Below, one piece after another: positions 16,378 to 26,187 of a stretch of DNA of 64,000 nt. The stretch lies in contig PBAL01000023.1 of assembly GCA_002715965.1 (NCBI GenBank), forward strand, positions 32,866-96,865. The letters are read 5' to 3'. The notes beneath the pieces were generated by a model, which was not told the DNA's origin, made no database searches, and saw nothing but the letters and a program-made list of their open reading frames with translations. The translations under genes and the position numbers were made by a program. The DNA comes from Verrucomicrobiales bacterium. GTDB taxonomy: Bacteria; Verrucomicrobiota; Verrucomicrobiia; Limisphaerales; JAYPXF01. Every line of letters begins with the position of its first letter. The stretch's first letter is position 1.

Positions 16378-18300
16378 TCAGTCCAACAACGTGCGCGAAA
16401 CCCGATGGGCCCCCACCAGTGCCATGATCTGTGGAATGTCGAACTCCTCCAGCAAACCAAAGCAGAACAACTCCGGGGCCTGTCGCACATTCCAGTTCTT
16501 TTCAATGGAGGTCTTCAAGCTGGGAAGCGCATCCACCAGTGACAAACTGCTGAAGCTCTGCGGGTTCAGCGCCGCGCCGATCAAGGCTGCGGTCGAGCTA
16601 CGTGGCCCCACGGCCTGAACCTGAATCGGGCCGTCACGAAACACCCGTGATGCCCATGCTGACACCGACGCAATTTGTCCCGCCTGCAATCCCAACGGCC
16701 TTTCACCGACGGTTGCCACCATCAGCGCGAAGAGAAAATCCCTGCTCTTGATCTTCGATTCGCCCAGGTAAAACGGATCAACTGCCAGAACCCGTTGGCC
16801 TTTCTCCAACAGTGCGGCCGCTTCCTTAGCCAGGGACTTCCTGCCCGCGTCGCCCACCAGCACGGTGGTCCCCCGAACCACTTCCGGCGTCAGGTCGACC
16901 GACGGCAGAGTCCAATCCTCACCCAGCTTGAGCCGACGAAAACGCACCAGGGCACCGGCTTTCTTCTCCTGCTTGAACACTTTCGCCGTCACCGCAAAGT
17001 CCCGCGCACTGACAAGCTCCTTCAATTTTGCCCGCCGATGGTTGCGCCAGATGATGGTGTTTTCGATCTTTGGGTGCCGCGGCAGATCCTTCATCAACTC
17101 GCGGGCGAGTGAATTGAAGTCGTGATTTTTTTCGGGCAGGGGAACATTCAATTCCTCAATCGTCTTGATCTCATTCTCAGAGGGGATCTCTTTCGCGTCT
17201 CCGCCGTCGAAGAAATCTCCCAGCATCCGATAAAACTGCTGGCGGTTATCGAGGAGGAAGTTGTGCGTGCCCGGATCGTGGTTCACATGGGACCGCAGCG
17301 ATTTCTCCGCGCCATACAATCGATAGATAGGATTGGCTGCATCCAAAAGCGGTTGAAGCGCATGACCGGATGCAAAGCAGCATTTATCGGCCACGTTGAA
17401 GGTCAACAAGGCAGGCCGCGGGGCGAGCATTGCCGTCATGTGCGCGTAGTCCGTGACCGTTCCCAGATCGTTGGGCGTTTGTTCACAGTCGCCGAGGTCA
17501 GAGTGATTGTGAATCCGCGTGATGAAGCTGGAATAGCCGGCGACCGGGTTGCAGAGCGTCACCCGCGTGTCGAGCGAGCTGATAAAAATAGTCTGCCAAC
17601 CCCCGCCGGACAAACCCGCCACGGCCGCACGCTTGGCATCGGCATTCGGGTGTTGGAGCAGGATGTCGAGCGCGCGGGACATGGACAGATAGAAAGTCGC
17701 GATGCCGCTTGTGCCGCAAAGGTTGAGTTGCGGCATCTTGTAATGATCGAAGCCCGGCGAGCTCAACTGCCCCATGCCCATCCATTCTGCGTTGAACGCC
17801 AGCATGCCGCGCTTCGCCTGGTTGATGCAGCGCATCTGCTTGTAATCCGCGGCTTTGCCATTCTTGCGGTCGTGGCCGTTCACGTTGAGCACAACCGGCA
17901 CCTTGCCCTTCAGTTGGTCAGGCACGTAGAGCAATGCGGACGTCCACATGCCGGGCACGATTTCGTAGCGGAGTTTTCGAATCGAATAGCCTTTGCCACC
18001 TGGAATCGTATCCAGCCATTCCACCTTGGGTTCCAGATTGCGCCACTTGGCCGCGCCTCCGCGAAAGACGATCTTGTCCAATGTGTCCGTCCGCATCTTC
18101 GCGGCATAGTGTTCCCAGGCGGCCTTTGATTTGACCTCGGGCATGCGCAAGATTCTCGCCTCGGTGAACTTCTGGACCTCCGCCTGTGGTATTGCCGGAT
18201 CAATGACCGGTCGCGCCAACCAGGCCTCGACGTCAGCCGTATCAACCGCACGCGTCGTGCAGGCAAGGAGTAGAGTGAAGAGGAAGACTCGGGATGTCAT
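16378..18300 (-). CDS. Secreted alpha/beta hydrolase, acetyl-xylan-esterase-like
   Basis: A 640-residue exported hydrolase. The ATG at 18300 begins a clear signal peptide (MTSRVFLFTLLLACTTRAV); an upstream in-frame start would bury it. The alpha/beta-hydrolase core covers about 90-380: VPVVLNVNGHD is the oxyanion strand, GLSGGGWQT contains the nucleophile Ser, and HDPGTHNF supplies a candidate catalytic His. The remaining 250 residues form a second, weaker domain with a possible second hydrolase-like fold (SVSAWASRV). It resembles the acetyl-xylan esterase / dienelactone hydrolase group found with polysaccharide genes. The substrate is inferred only. Confidence 0.75.
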   Translation of the reverse strand: MTSRVFLFTLLLACTTRAVDTADVEAWLARPVIDPAIPQAEVQKFTEARILRMPEVKSKAAWEHYAAKMRTDTLDKIVFRGGAAKWRNLEPKVEWLDTIPGGKGYSIRKLRYEIVPGMWTSALLYVPDQLKGKVPVVLNVNGHDRKNGKAADYKQMRCINQAKRGMLAFNAEWMGMGQLSSPGFDHYKMPQLNLCGTSGIATFYLSMSRALDILLQHPNADAKRAAVAGLSGGGWQTIFISSLDTRVTLCNPVAGYSSFITRIHNHSDLGDCEQTPNDLGTVTDYAHMTAMLAPRPALLTFNVADKCCFASGHALQPLLDAANPIYRLYGAEKSLRSHVNHDPGTHNFLLDNRQQFYRMLGDFFDGGDAKEIPSENEIKTIEELNVPLPEKNHDFNSLARELMKDLPRHPKIENTIIWRNHRRAKLKELVSARDFAVTAKVFKQEKKAGALVRFRRLKLGEDWTLPSVDLTPEVVRGTTVLVGDAGRKSLAKEAAALLEKGQRVLAVDPFYLGESKIKSRDFLFALMVATVGERPLGLQAGQIASVSAWASRVFRDGPIQVQAVGPRSSTAALIGAALNPQSFSSLSLVDALPSLKTSIEKNWNVRQAPELFCFGLLEEFDIPQIMALVGAHRVSRTLLD

Positions 18301-18429
18301 GCACGGAGCATACTGAAAACGCATGAACCGCCAACCCAAGTGTTCGGGTGGACTATTGACGAGAGTATTTGTGGGTTTCGGATGAGTGGTTCCGTCCGAT
18401 GTAAGTCAATCCTCTCGCCCCATGCACGC

Positions 18430-21400
18430 CTATTGGCCGCTCTCGCGAATCCGATAGAACCGACGCACCTGTCCTGCGCTCCCCGGATCAGCCAGTTCCT
18501 TGCCACCGCTTATCGATTGCACGCCGGTTGTTGGCAGGGGCAGCCAGTTGATAAAATTCGTTGTGTATTCCACCTCAGAAACCTGACCGTCTTCCTCCAG
18601 CCAGCGGATCTTGAATCCCTCCGTTCCAAGGTTCTGCAACTGATCGCGATTGGACAGAATCCAACTGCCGCGTTGCAGGGCCCGTTGTCCCCGGATGTTG
18701 ATGCTGCGCCCGTCGAAGGAGGCCCGCCCGGAAAGCGCTGCCGATGTAGCGGTGTTCGCCCATGCGAGTGTGTAGACCAGCTCGCGCGGTTGTGAATCAA
18801 AGAACGGTCCCCACTTGAGCATGTCGTTGATGGCATCGACCTCACCGCCATGAGATGCGTTGAGGACGTTTACATTGGCTGGGAGTTCCTCCTCCACCGC
18901 CCATCCACCGACCGCAGTCGGAGGAGTGACCTTGAGACGAATCGTCAATTCACGGCCGCGCTGAAACGCGCCATAGGATTGCGCGAACACCACGCCGGAG
19001 GATGTGTCGGCGCTCGCAGGCGTGCGAATGGCGAGCACGTTGGGAATCCACGCCGGATCAGAATTTGTACGATTGGTGTTGATTTGGTAGGCTTCACCAT
19101 TGCGCCAGATCCAAGCTGCGCTGGTCACATGATCGATCGGAATCGGATTGGGGCCGATCGGCCATTGATGCCCGCGGCGCCATGCCGCTCCGTACGCCGT
19201 GACTTCCGGCAGTTGAACATGCCAATTCTGGTTCGTGTCCGCGGAATGATACGAAACCGCCTGAAGAGTCTGGTCACCGCCCACCGTGATTTGGGAGCCA
19301 TCTACGGACAGGACACCCGAGATGATCCAAGTGCCAAATTCACCGGCGGGAGCAATGAGATCGTAAGTGAGCACGCGATTGGTGCTGTCGAAGAACGGAC
19401 CCATCTTCACCTTACCGGTCACCGGATCGTACACGCCGCCATGGGAGATATTGGTCGCAATCCAGCCGGGGGGCGGAAGTTCTTCGATCGCATGGCTTGC
19501 CGTATTGGTGGGTGGATTAATGTCAACCGTAACGGTCAAAGGTATGCCGGGGAAATATCCCGGAGGCAGTTGCCTGAACGCCCCTGCGACCTGGGAACTG
19601 TCCTGAATTGTTATCCTGTGAGTCGAATTGGAAACCACAGCACCCACCGCGTTGGTGAACACCAGATGGAAGAACTCCAAGTTCTCCTGCACACGGTCGG
19701 TCAGGATCTGAAGCGCAACCGTCTTCGGACTGGAATCATTGGTGGTCCAGATGAGCGTTCCATTGGTTGCGACGTAATCCTGGCCGGCAAGCGCAGTGCC
19801 ATCCGCGGTTTGGAAGTCGACACGAGCCGGGCCTCCGTGACCGGAAATCCTCACGTGCACAAAATGATTGATGGATTGTTCGAACGCATTCGTTCCACCT
19901 GAAACGATGATGGCGCCGTTCGTTGCGGTATCGTCATCTTCGATGATCACCCGTGATGCAATGTGTTGCGCAAGCGACAGCCCAACCGGATTGACCAGAT
20001 GAACAGTGAACGACTCTGAAGGCTCCTGAAGGTTGTCATCCACGATCGGGAACCAGGCGTGTTTCACCACACCTAAATTCACCACGCCCGTATCGCCGAC
20101 GCCCCAGACCAGCCGGTTGGTGAGAAGGGGGAAATCAGCCCCGGCCATTGCCGTCTCTGCTACGTTCACAACGTCCACATAGCCTGTGCCGGTCCCATGA
20201 CGGATCACTGGTACCATGATTCCCCCGGCGTCCTCAGAAACGTCGAGGATCGTTGCATACATGGACACGTGATTGGTGGGAAGGACATGATTCAACAGGC
20301 CAATGGTGTAAACCTCCTGGCCAAGTGCTGCGCCTTCGGTCGCATTGGTGAGAACCAATTGAAACTGTTCAGTCGTTTCGAGGGCATAATCGCCGAGCAA
20401 CGGAACCCTCACTGTTCTCGGGTTGCGATCCCCAGCGGGCCAATGCAGGAAGCCGTTCGTGTGCACGAAGTCCAGGCCACCGATTGCAGTAATGTTCGTC
20501 GTGAAGAACTCCACCCCGATCGGCCCATGACCACCGCTCGCGTGAACAAGTATCTCGGCGAACGTATTCGATTCACTTGCTGAATGTCCGGTGAGCCCCT
20601 GAAAGTCGATGATCGCGTTGGTCGTCGCGTCGTCATCTTCAATCATCACCCGAAGTGTGTGATTCGAACCGATCGTGACGGGGTTGGTCGATTGCAGCAG
20701 GTGCAGATCAAAAAACTCATTGGTCTCCGCAACAGAGTCGTTGGTGATGGATACGAAGACGAATCGTGGCGAGGTATCACCAGCAGCCCAGCTGAGATTG
20801 GTGGTCCCGAGTTGAAAGTCATTGAATCCCGCCGAAACAAGGCTGGCTGACACGGCCACCTCAGCTGGTCCGACGTTCGTCAGTGCTCTGCGTACGACTT
20901 CGAAGAACACCCCGCCATCGGATTCGCGAATCGTTCTAAATCGATCGCGAAATTCGATCACGTCATTGGTCGCGAAGCTGTCGTTGATATGCAGCGTCAT
21001 CACGGAATTGCTCTTGAAGTTGACGTTCGTTTCGAATTGCAGCCCCAAAAACGCCAGTTCTGTTTCTTCGTGCAATTCGTCCTGAATCAGCTGCACGGCA
21101 ATCGGTGAGGAAAAAAGCGTGCGGGCCTGAAAGACGACTTCGTTGCTGAGGAGCAGGAAGTCCGCACCCAGGGTCGCCGTGCTGGCGTTGGTCATTACCT
21201 GGATAGAACCGCGAACGAATCCATCCGCCCGATCACGGCAGGCGTGCAGGATCACGACTCCGTCGGCTTCGGCGGTGGCGTATTCGTTGGTCCACCAGCC
21301 GTAGGAAGCAGTTGGCGCGTTGGTTTGAAAGTCATTGTCCTGAATGTGGACTGTCACGCTTCGGTTTGATCCGACCACTGCTCCGACCAGGTTCTCGATC

Positions 21401-22458
21401 TCAACATGAAAGAACTCGTTCGATTCGACCAAGTGATCGTCCAGGATTGTCACTTCGAACGAATTACTCGAACTGGCATTGGTCGCCCAGGTAATCGTGC
21501 GTGGGTTGTTGGTGAACGAGTAGTCCTGTCCCGAGAAGGCTGTGCCAGGAATGATCCTCACATCCGCACTGACCTGCCCCGTTCCAGTGCGCTCGATGGG
21601 GATGACGATGGCTGGCGACGATTCCGAAACGAAGAGATTGGTGTGGATGAAGGATACCTGGTCCTGCAACGAGATATCGTCATCGATGATTGTGACGATG
21701 GCCGAGCCTGGTTGGGCGATTGAGAAGCCGCTGGGATTCACGAGGCTGACCCGGAATTGCTCCGTCGCCTCGGCCACCCAGTCATTGGTGATGCCGATGT
21801 ACGCAGACTTGACCAATGAGTTGTCCCCAGCGTGCCATTGGACTCGCAGGATGTGGAAATAGTAGTCCGAGTGGGCGTGCGCGGTGATGCTGGAAGGAAA
21901 CAGGTCAACCTGACCGGGTGTTGCCGCGCTCCGGCGAACAGAAACGAATACGCCACCCCAGCTTTCGGTGACGGTGTAGTTCGTCATCTCCAATCGCACC
22001 GTGGCCAATCCCGAGTCGATAATCTGAACGACGTTGGTGGCCGCACCCAGAGATGCTCCGACTGGATTGCTGAGCAAAACCTGAAACGCCTCAATTGGTT
22101 CGGTATTGGTGTCCTGAATGATCGGAACGATGATATTGGTGTCGCCCCGGAACGCGCTGTTCCACACCAGCGTGCCATTCGTGGAAACGTAATCCGCACC
22201 AGCAATGGCACTGAGATTGTCCGTGTTGAAATCCACCCTCAGTTCGCCAGACCCACCTTCGGCCCGGACGCGCACCACGGCGTGACTGTTGGTTTCACTG
22301 ACGCTGATGCTGGTATCGGGGAAATAGATCAGAGCATTGGCCGGCGTATTTTGTGCTGCCGCGTATTGATTCATGCCGAATGCGGCGAGGGTGAGCAGAA
22401 TGCCTGCGAAGTGGGCACGGACCGTTCGCTTCGTTTTGTTGTCCGACTGTCGATTCAT
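18430..22458 (-). CDS. Giant exported Calx-beta repeat surface protein
   Basis: A 1342-residue exported protein with an N-terminal signal ending near AAAQ (residue 36). I count eight consecutive Calx-beta domains (about 45 to 955), each with the pattern VSE near its start, a central ADY/ADF-type turn and an end resembling IIDDD. Such domains bind calcium and occur in adhesins and secreted enzymes. Two copies of an unrelated domain follow (about 965-1070 and 1155-1265), each containing NxSHGG and KxGPFFDS-type motifs. The C terminus ends in RRFYRIRES, a tail often seen in Verrucomicrobiota surface proteins. No catalytic domain is visible; adhesion or matrix binding is the best guess. Confidence 0.8.
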   Translation of the reverse strand: MNRQSDNKTKRTVRAHFAGILLTLAAFGMNQYAAAQNTPANALIYFPDTSISVSETNSHAVVRVRAEGGSGELRVDFNTDNLSAIAGADYVSTNGTLVWNSAFRGDTNIIVPIIQDTNTEPIEAFQVLLSNPVGASLGAATNVVQIIDSGLATVRLEMTNYTVTESWGGVFVSVRRSAATPGQVDLFPSSITAHAHSDYYFHILRVQWHAGDNSLVKSAYIGITNDWVAEATEQFRVSLVNPSGFSIAQPGSAIVTIIDDDISLQDQVSFIHTNLFVSESSPAIVIPIERTGTGQVSADVRIIPGTAFSGQDYSFTNNPRTITWATNASSSNSFEVTILDDHLVESNEFFHVEIENLVGAVVGSNRSVTVHIQDNDFQTNAPTASYGWWTNEYATAEADGVVILHACRDRADGFVRGSIQVMTNASTATLGADFLLLSNEVVFQARTLFSSPIAVQLIQDELHEETELAFLGLQFETNVNFKSNSVMTLHINDSFATNDVIEFRDRFRTIRESDGGVFFEVVRRALTNVGPAEVAVSASLVSAGFNDFQLGTTNLSWAAGDTSPRFVFVSITNDSVAETNEFFDLHLLQSTNPVTIGSNHTLRVMIEDDDATTNAIIDFQGLTGHSASESNTFAEILVHASGGHGPIGVEFFTTNITAIGGLDFVHTNGFLHWPAGDRNPRTVRVPLLGDYALETTEQFQLVLTNATEGAALGQEVYTIGLLNHVLPTNHVSMYATILDVSEDAGGIMVPVIRHGTGTGYVDVVNVAETAMAGADFPLLTNRLVWGVGDTGVVNLGVVKHAWFPIVDDNLQEPSESFTVHLVNPVGLSLAQHIASRVIIEDDDTATNGAIIVSGGTNAFEQSINHFVHVRISGHGGPARVDFQTADGTALAGQDYVATNGTLIWTTNDSSPKTVALQILTDRVQENLEFFHLVFTNAVGAVVSNSTHRITIQDSSQVAGAFRQLPPGYFPGIPLTVTVDINPPTNTASHAIEELPPPGWIATNISHGGVYDPVTGKVKMGPFFDSTNRVLTYDLIAPAGEFGTWIISGVLSVDGSQITVGGDQTLQAVSYHSADTNQNWHVQLPEVTAYGAAWRRGHQWPIGPNPIPIDHVTSAAWIWRNGEAYQINTNRTNSDPAWIPNVLAIRTPASADTSSGVVFAQSYGAFQRGRELTIRLKVTPPTAVGGWAVEEELPANVNVLNASHGGEVDAINDMLKWGPFFDSQPRELVYTLAWANTATSAALSGRASFDGRSINIRGQRALQRGSWILSNRDQLQNLGTEGFKIRWLEEDGQVSEVEYTTNFINWLPLPTTGVQSISGGKELADPGSAGQVRRFYRIRESGQ

Positions 22459-22498
22459 CGTCTTTCTAACCGAGCTGAGGTACTGACGCCGTTTCCGT

Positions 22499-22915
22499 CT
22501 ACTTCAAGAACTTGATCCGATCTCCCCGACGCAGGCGAATGTCGTTTGCGCCCTTTTTCATGTCAGAAACGGAACGTTCATAAATCTCACGTCCACGCAA
22601 TAGCTGGATCGTCTTCGCAGCGGCATCGAGTTGAGCTTCCTTGGCCGCGGCGTAGAGGGTCATGCCCCTTTCCCAAGGCATCTTGCGCACTGTTTTCCCG
22701 CTCTCGTTGATCACCGCCACGACTCCAGGCGTAAGAACGCGTGCTGTTCCATCGAGTCCCGCCTTCGCGACGGAACCTGCGGCCTTCACGCCCTCGACGC
22801 CGAGTTTGCCCCCGGTGACAACCGTGGTCTTGATCAGCGATGCGCCGGCGTCGATTGATTGGCGGCAGCCAGTGCTCATCAGCGCGCAAAGCATGAGCAG
22901 CGCGAGCGATTTCAT
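22499..22915 (-). CDS. Small lipoprotein with SLBB-like (soluble-ligand binding) C-terminal domain
   Basis: A 138-residue envelope lipoprotein. The ATG at 22915 starts MKSLALLMLCALMSTGC, a short signal ending in a lipobox-like Cys at residue 17; the longer frame from 23044 lacks this. A low-complexity Gly/Val/Lys segment (about 25-60) is followed by a beta-grasp-like region, PWERGMTLYAAAKEAQ to LRRGDRIKFL, which resembles SLBB domains of polysaccharide-export proteins. It lies between the Calx-beta gene and the SMP-30 gene on the same strand, with its start 22 bp after the SMP-30 stop. A role in envelope polysaccharide is plausible but unproven. Confidence 0.6.
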   Translation of the reverse strand: MKSLALLMLCALMSTGCRQSIDAGASLIKTTVVTGGKLGVEGVKAAGSVAKAGLDGTARVLTPGVVAVINESGKTVRKMPWERGMTLYAAAKEAQLDAAAKTIQLLRGREIYERSVSDMKKGANDIRLRRGDRIKFLK

Positions 22916-22937
22916 GTGGGTGTGGATCGTGTGCACA

Positions 22938-23969
22938 CTATTTATCCAACTTGGCTGTGGCGGGGTGGTATCCATCAATCTTGAGTTGGATCCGGTAAAG
23001 TCCCGTGCCGGAGGTGATGTAGAGCATCGCTGATTCCTTGCCATTGCCGAAGCTACAGTTCGTGGGCAGTGATGGCGTCGGAATGTAAGCCAGTTCCTTC
23101 CCTTTCGGCGAATACACGACGATGCCGTGTTTGCTGGCCATGCGAACCGCTGCGTAGATGTTCCCTTTCACATCAAGCGTCATTCCGTCCGTGCCGGTCT
23201 CTTTCCCGAAATCCGCGAGCACGCGCTTCTTCTTTATGTTGAGAGATCCGTTCTTCCGAATTGGAAACGCGTTCAATGTCATCCGCCCCATCTTGGCTTC
23301 ATAAGGTGGATTTGAGCCGTGGCGTGAGCCGTTGTTCGTTTCTGCAACGTAAAGCGTCTTCCCATCGGGCGAGATGTGCACGCCGTTGGGTTTCTCGATG
23401 TCCTTCTGGCGGAGCACGCGGGTGAGCTGCTTCTTTTTCGGATCATAGCGGTAGACACACATCTCTTTCTGTCCTTCAGGCTCCGTGCCGATATAGCGCG
23501 GGTCGGTGAAGTAGATGAGTCCCGCGGGCGTGATGACCAGGTCGTTCGGCGAAAGCAATTGCTTGCCGCCATACTTGCTGATGATGGGTTTGACCACGCC
23601 TTTGGAGGAGACCTCGCAGAGCGACATGTTCCCACCATTCGAGCCACAGCAGGCGATCAGCCTGCCATTGCGATCGAACATCAGACCGTTGCTCTTGAAA
23701 CTCTTGTCCGAAAAAACGGTGGTCTTCTTCGTCTTGGGATCGAATCGCAGGATCTGTCCGGGATCGTCGGCGGAGCGGGAAATGTCACTGAAGTAGATCC
23801 TGCCATCCGGAGCGACCGCGACTCCTTCGGTGAATTCCCCTTCGTTCCAAAGCTCTTCCAGCTGAGAGTTCTTGGGAAGGATCGTCGGACTTCCGGACGG
23901 CGCATCGACAGCCGAACAGACCGGTACAAGTGCACACAGAACAACTGCGATGATGGATCGTGAAATCAT
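22938..23969 (-). CDS. Secreted SMP-30/gluconolactonase-like propeller
   Basis: A 343-residue six-bladed beta-propeller of the SMP-30/gluconolactonase/LRE group, with a signal peptide ending at VCSA (residue 20). Metal-binding landmarks are the Glu in EGVAVAPDGRIYFSD near residue 48, the Asn/Asp in LLSPNDLVITPAGLIYFTD near 140 and KPNGVHISPDGKTLYV near 190. Members hydrolyse sugar lactones with a divalent cation. Export suggests action on lactones released outside the cytoplasm, in line with the neighbouring exported carbohydrate genes. The three minus-strand genes from 23969 down to 18430 may form one transcript. Confidence 0.85.
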   Translation of the reverse strand: MISRSIIAVVLCALVPVCSAVDAPSGSPTILPKNSQLEELWNEGEFTEGVAVAPDGRIYFSDISRSADDPGQILRFDPKTKKTTVFSDKSFKSNGLMFDRNGRLIACCGSNGGNMSLCEVSSKGVVKPIISKYGGKQLLSPNDLVITPAGLIYFTDPRYIGTEPEGQKEMCVYRYDPKKKQLTRVLRQKDIEKPNGVHISPDGKTLYVAETNNGSRHGSNPPYEAKMGRMTLNAFPIRKNGSLNIKKKRVLADFGKETGTDGMTLDVKGNIYAAVRMASKHGIVVYSPKGKELAYIPTPSLPTNCSFGNGKESAMLYITSGTGLYRIQLKIDGYHPATAKLDK

Positions 23970-24258
23970 GCGCGGAGGCTAGCAGCTAAAGCCGGGGAAT
24001 CAACCTCCACGCCATGGGCCCGACACTTCACTCGCCACCAAGCGTATTCGAGCCTGCCAGCCAGTCTTTCTCAGCACCGAGGCAAGCTCGTTGGGTCGGG
24101 TCACTGCCAGCATGGTCGGAGTGCTCTATGAAATCGCGGCAGAGAGAATTCACTCAATTCGGGCTACCGCTCGAATGCGCTCTCGAACACGAGTGAAACT
24201 TTTCGGAAGTCGATTGGGTCTTTCTTCTGTGTCAACATCGCAGACCGCAGATTTCAGC

Positions 24259-24711
24259 ATGAGTGAAAACGTCCAGTCGCCGACCAACGACACCCACAGC
24301 AAGCTGGTGGGTTACATCCTCTGGTTTTTCGGATTCTTTGGAGCGCACCGGTTTTACTTCGGCAAAACGAAGACCGGGATTCTTTGGGCCTGCACCTTTG
24401 GTTTGGCGGGAATCGGCTGGCTGATCGATCTGTTTCTGATCCCGAGCATGGATCGGCAGGCGGATCGGCGTTTCCAACAAGGGCCGGCTGACTACACCCT
24501 GGGTTGGATCTTCCTGGTCTACCTGGGTTGGCTGGGCTTCCACCGGATTTATCTCGGAAAGGTCTTCACCGGCATCCTGGTGGCTCTGTTCTTCTGGGGA
24601 GCGGTGGTGCTCTTCAGTATCGTCGGGCTTCCCTTCCTCGCCTTGATCGTGCTCATCCCCGATTACCTGACGCTCAATCAGCAGATCGATCGGCGCAATC
24701 GTGAAGGTTGA
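24259..24711 (+). CDS. Tandem TM2-domain membrane protein
   Basis: A 150-residue inner-membrane protein built from two TM2 domains. The first has GYILWFFGFFGAHRFYFGK near residues 18-36 and the second YLGWLGFHRIYLGKVFTG near 91-108; both hold the conserved Gly-x2-His/Arg-x-Tyr-x-Gly turn between paired helices. The start is the ATG at 24259, since the longer frame from 24091 is not conserved-looking. The duplicated form is less common than single TM2 proteins. The function of bacterial TM2 proteins is unknown. Upstream, 289 bp of non-coding DNA separates it from the divergent SMP-30 gene; I see nothing recognisable there. Confidence 0.8.
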   Translation: MSENVQSPTNDTHSKLVGYILWFFGFFGAHRFYFGKTKTGILWACTFGLAGIGWLIDLFLIPSMDRQADRRFQQGPADYTLGWIFLVYLGWLGFHRIYLGKVFTGILVALFFWGAVVLFSIVGLPFLALIVLIPDYLTLNQQIDRRNREG

Positions 24712-24777
24712 CTGAGGCAGCCAGCGCGTTCACGCAAGGCTTTTTCTCCGCTGAAACCTGCGGCCAAGATCCGCGGC

Positions 24778-26158
24778 ATGCGAGTTCTGCTGATGGCGAT
24801 TCTCTGGCTTGCGTTGGCCCAATCATCGATCGGCCGTGCGCCAAACTTCATCCTGATTTTCTGTGACGATTTGGGGTATGGCGACCTTGGTTGCTTCGGA
24901 TCGAAGAAAAACCGGACACCACACATCGATTCATTGGCTCGGGACGGTCGCAAGTTCACGAACTTCTATTCCTCCAGCCCGGTCTGCACTCCTTCGCGAG
25001 CCAGCCTGATGACCGGTTGTTATCCGCGCCGGGTTGGGATGCATGAAGACTTTACCGGGCATTGGGTGCTCATTCCGCGCAGTCGACGCGGGCTTCATCC
25101 GGATGAACTGACAGTTGCCGAGGCCTTGAAGGCCAAAGCATATGCGACCGCCTGCATCGGCAAGTGGCACCTGGGCGATCAGCCGGAACACCTCCCGACC
25201 AACCACGGCTTCGACGAGTACTTCGGCATTCCGTACTTCAACGACATGCAGCAGGCCAGGCGGGGTGATCCTCCCTTGCCGGTGGTTTGGCAGGAGACAG
25301 TCGTCCAAGCGCCGGCCAACCAGGCGACCTTGACCAAGCGATACACGCAGGAAACCATTCGAACCATTCTTCGTCCACCTCCCGCATACCTTCCCGCATA
25401 CCTTCCCGCATCTTCCGCTGTACGCTTCGAAGGACTTTCACGGCCGCAGTCACAACGGTCGGTACGGGGACACCGTGGAAGAAATTGACTGGTCGACCGG
25501 GGAGATTCTAAAGGCGCTTAACCGGCTGAAATTGTCGGACAGCACGATCATCATCTTCACGTCGGACAATGGATCCAATGGGTGCAGTGGCGGATCAAAC
25601 GCGCCATTGGCCGGTGCGAAGGGATCTACCATGGAAGGTGGCATGCGGGTTCCCATGGTCGTTCGCTGGATGGGGCGGATTCCCGCGGGAACGATCTGCA
25701 ACGAGTTGACCACGACCATGGATATTCTTCCGACCTTCTGCAGTCTGGCGGACACCAAGGGGCCAGCGCGCGAGATCGACGGACACGACATCAGTGACCT
25801 CCTGCTCGGCAAGGCGGTTGCCAGGTCGCCCTATGAGGCGTTCTACTATTATCGCCGTCGGCAATTGCAGGCCGTGCGTATGGGGTCTTGGAAGTATCAT
25901 TTGGAATTGAAGGTCACCCATCCGCGTTGGACCACGCCCGAAGTGCTGGGCAAGGGGCGTCCAGCGAAATTGGTCAATCTGAACGACAATCTTGCCGAGA
26001 ACAAAGACCTGAGCAGCGCACGTCCCGACATCGTGAAGAAGATGAAACGGCACGTTGCCCGAGCGATGAAGGAACTGGGCAATGACGACCAACCTGGGTG
26101 TGGGCAACGCCCCGCCAAGACGCTGGCTTCATCCAAGCCGATGTTGCTTCCACGGTGA
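24778..26158 (+). pseudogene. Secreted arylsulfatase, frameshifted by an internal deletion
   Basis: A type I sulfatase gene split between two frames. The first part (24778-25488 frame) has a signal peptide, the metal motif FCDDLGYGDLG and the formylglycine site CTPSRA with Cys70, then IGKWHLG. Coding continues from about 25364 in the next frame as PFFVHLPHT, then to a C-terminal domain beginning EEIDWSTGEIL, with FTSDNGS and EGGMRVPMVVRW. Family members have about seven or eight codons between the last conserved residues of frame one and PFF; these are missing, between two copies of ACCATTC. Just downstream a 12-bp unit is duplicated in frame (PHTFPHTFPH). The damaged product would lack the second half. 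Confidence 0.8.
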
Positions 26159-26187
26159 GTTTCGCCCCAGCCGTTGAGAAGTTCCTC

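Noticed and set aside
25350..25500. Programmed frameshifting in the sulfatase
   Set aside because: No slippery heptamer or downstream stimulator is seen, and residues are missing as well as the frame.
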